Positions 63,531 through 64,000 of a stretch of 64,000 nucleotides of DNA are shown one piece after another. The notes under the pieces were generated by a model. It was given only the letters and a program-made list of their open reading frames with translations. It was not told where the DNA came from and searched no databases. How positions within the stretch are numbered: the stretch's first letter is position 1; each line of letters starts with the position of its first letter. The DNA is from Asterionellopsis glacialis (Eukaryota; Bacillariophyta; Plagiogrammaphyceae; Rhaphoneidales; Asterionellopsidaceae). Location of the stretch: positions 4,775-68,774 of the forward strand of contig WKLE02000093.1 of assembly GCA_014885115.2 (NCBI GenBank), written 5' to 3'. Made by a program: the position numbers and the translations under genes.

Positions 63531-64000
63531 CTATGCCAGTGCGCTCAACATTCATCCTTCAACAGACATATCAGAGTCATCAAACTATGGTGTCAATACA
63601 ACAAATGCCACAATCTCTCAATGGCAAATCAATATTTCTTAGCAAATTGGAAAGGGATGATGGGGAAAATGATTATGATTTTGAATTGTCTGCAGATGAG
63701 GATGAGGAAGGTGCTGGCTTGGATGATGATGATGACAATGAAACAGAGGATAAAGATGATCAACAGGATGGCAGCAATATCAACAATAAATTGAGCCAAC
63801 TTATCTTAAACCTTTGGACAAAAAGAAAGCAACCCACTATTAGTGACTTTTCTATTATTGGATGACTGTGGAAGAAGTGTGGACAAAGGAAGATGAATGG
63901 TATGACCTTGGATTAGGAGAGTTTGGAGTACGTTCAAGCACTTAAGCCTGCTACAGCAGCACAACCATGTATATTCTGGTTTTGGCCTGAAGATTGGGAG
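63531..64000. other. Window edge; acidic ORF of uncertain status
   Basis: A plus-strand ORF at 63533-63865 encodes a strongly acidic segment (ELSADEDEEGAGLDDDDD) and a short tail. It overlaps no known domain and may be part of a transposon in the opposite orientation or a chance frame. The region continues past the window end. Confidence 0.3.

Noticed and set aside
1..64000. tRNA or rRNA genes
   Set aside because: I looked for TTCRANNC-type T-arms with flanking acceptor stems and for conserved rRNA segments and found none; a tRNAscan run would be decisive.

Overview
The window is nuclear DNA of a eukaryotic alga, almost certainly a diatom with a fairly AT-rich genome. Four observations support this. 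(1) Introns are short (about 95-180 bases) and begin GTATGT, GTACGT, GTAAGA or GTAAGT. (2) Several N-termini carry a signal peptide followed by Phe in an ASAFAP-like context, the plastid-import code of diatoms and other algae with secondary red plastids. (3) The transposon relics resemble those common in diatoms: Ty1/copia, a Mutator-like transposase domain, RNase H-bearing LINE relics and a hAT-like element. (4) Low-complexity Gln/His/Asn/Ser-rich proteins are frequent. The species cannot be named from the sequence.

Layout. 0-20 kb holds two related single-pass membrane proteins of an unrecognised family. One has a large Cys-rich ectodomain and is broken by a one-base frameshift in an A run; the other stops just after its membrane segment. 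Between them lie a three-exon CDP-alcohol phosphatidyltransferase with a degenerate cytidylyltransferase-like tail, a LamG/cadherin-like/TM/WW surface protein, and a paralogous pair of small nuclear-looking proteins sharing an MGLKKSHS motif. 20-25 kb holds a divergent pair: an unknown probable tail-anchored protein and SBDS, the 60S ribosome-maturation factor, fused to a C2H2 zinc finger. 25-30 kb is a decayed copia element. 30-33.5 kb has an SMR-type (EmrE-like) transporter with a secretory leader and a METTL24-like type II membrane methyltransferase. 33.6-36 kb is a Mutator-like transposase relic plus hairpins and a short tandem duplication. 36-47.5 kb is the densest genic block: an unrecognised membrane protein with GC-richer codon use, two neighbouring TauD-like Fe(II)/2-oxoglutarate dioxygenases (one plastid-targeted), a 907-residue plastid-targeted Lys/Ala-rich protein, and a plastid SDR-like protein with a Tat-like second signal. 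47.9-50.3 kb is a LINE-like relic. 51.1-53.2 kb is a tandem array of about twelve units of ~180-190 bp. 55-61.4 kb holds a two-exon MFS transporter, a four-TM protein and a two-exon COX16-like mitochondrial assembly factor. 61.4-64 kb ends in another transposon relic.

The genes do not form an operon-like pathway. Plausible functional links are the Cys-rich/truncated membrane pair, the MGLKKSHS pair, and the run of plastid-targeted genes at 38.6-47.4 kb. Intergenic DNA repeatedly shows islands rich in the palindromic core GTAC (GGTACC, TACCTGGTA); one of them contains the only assembly gap (45 N). No tRNA, rRNA or CRISPR array was found. Domain calls are by eye from motifs.
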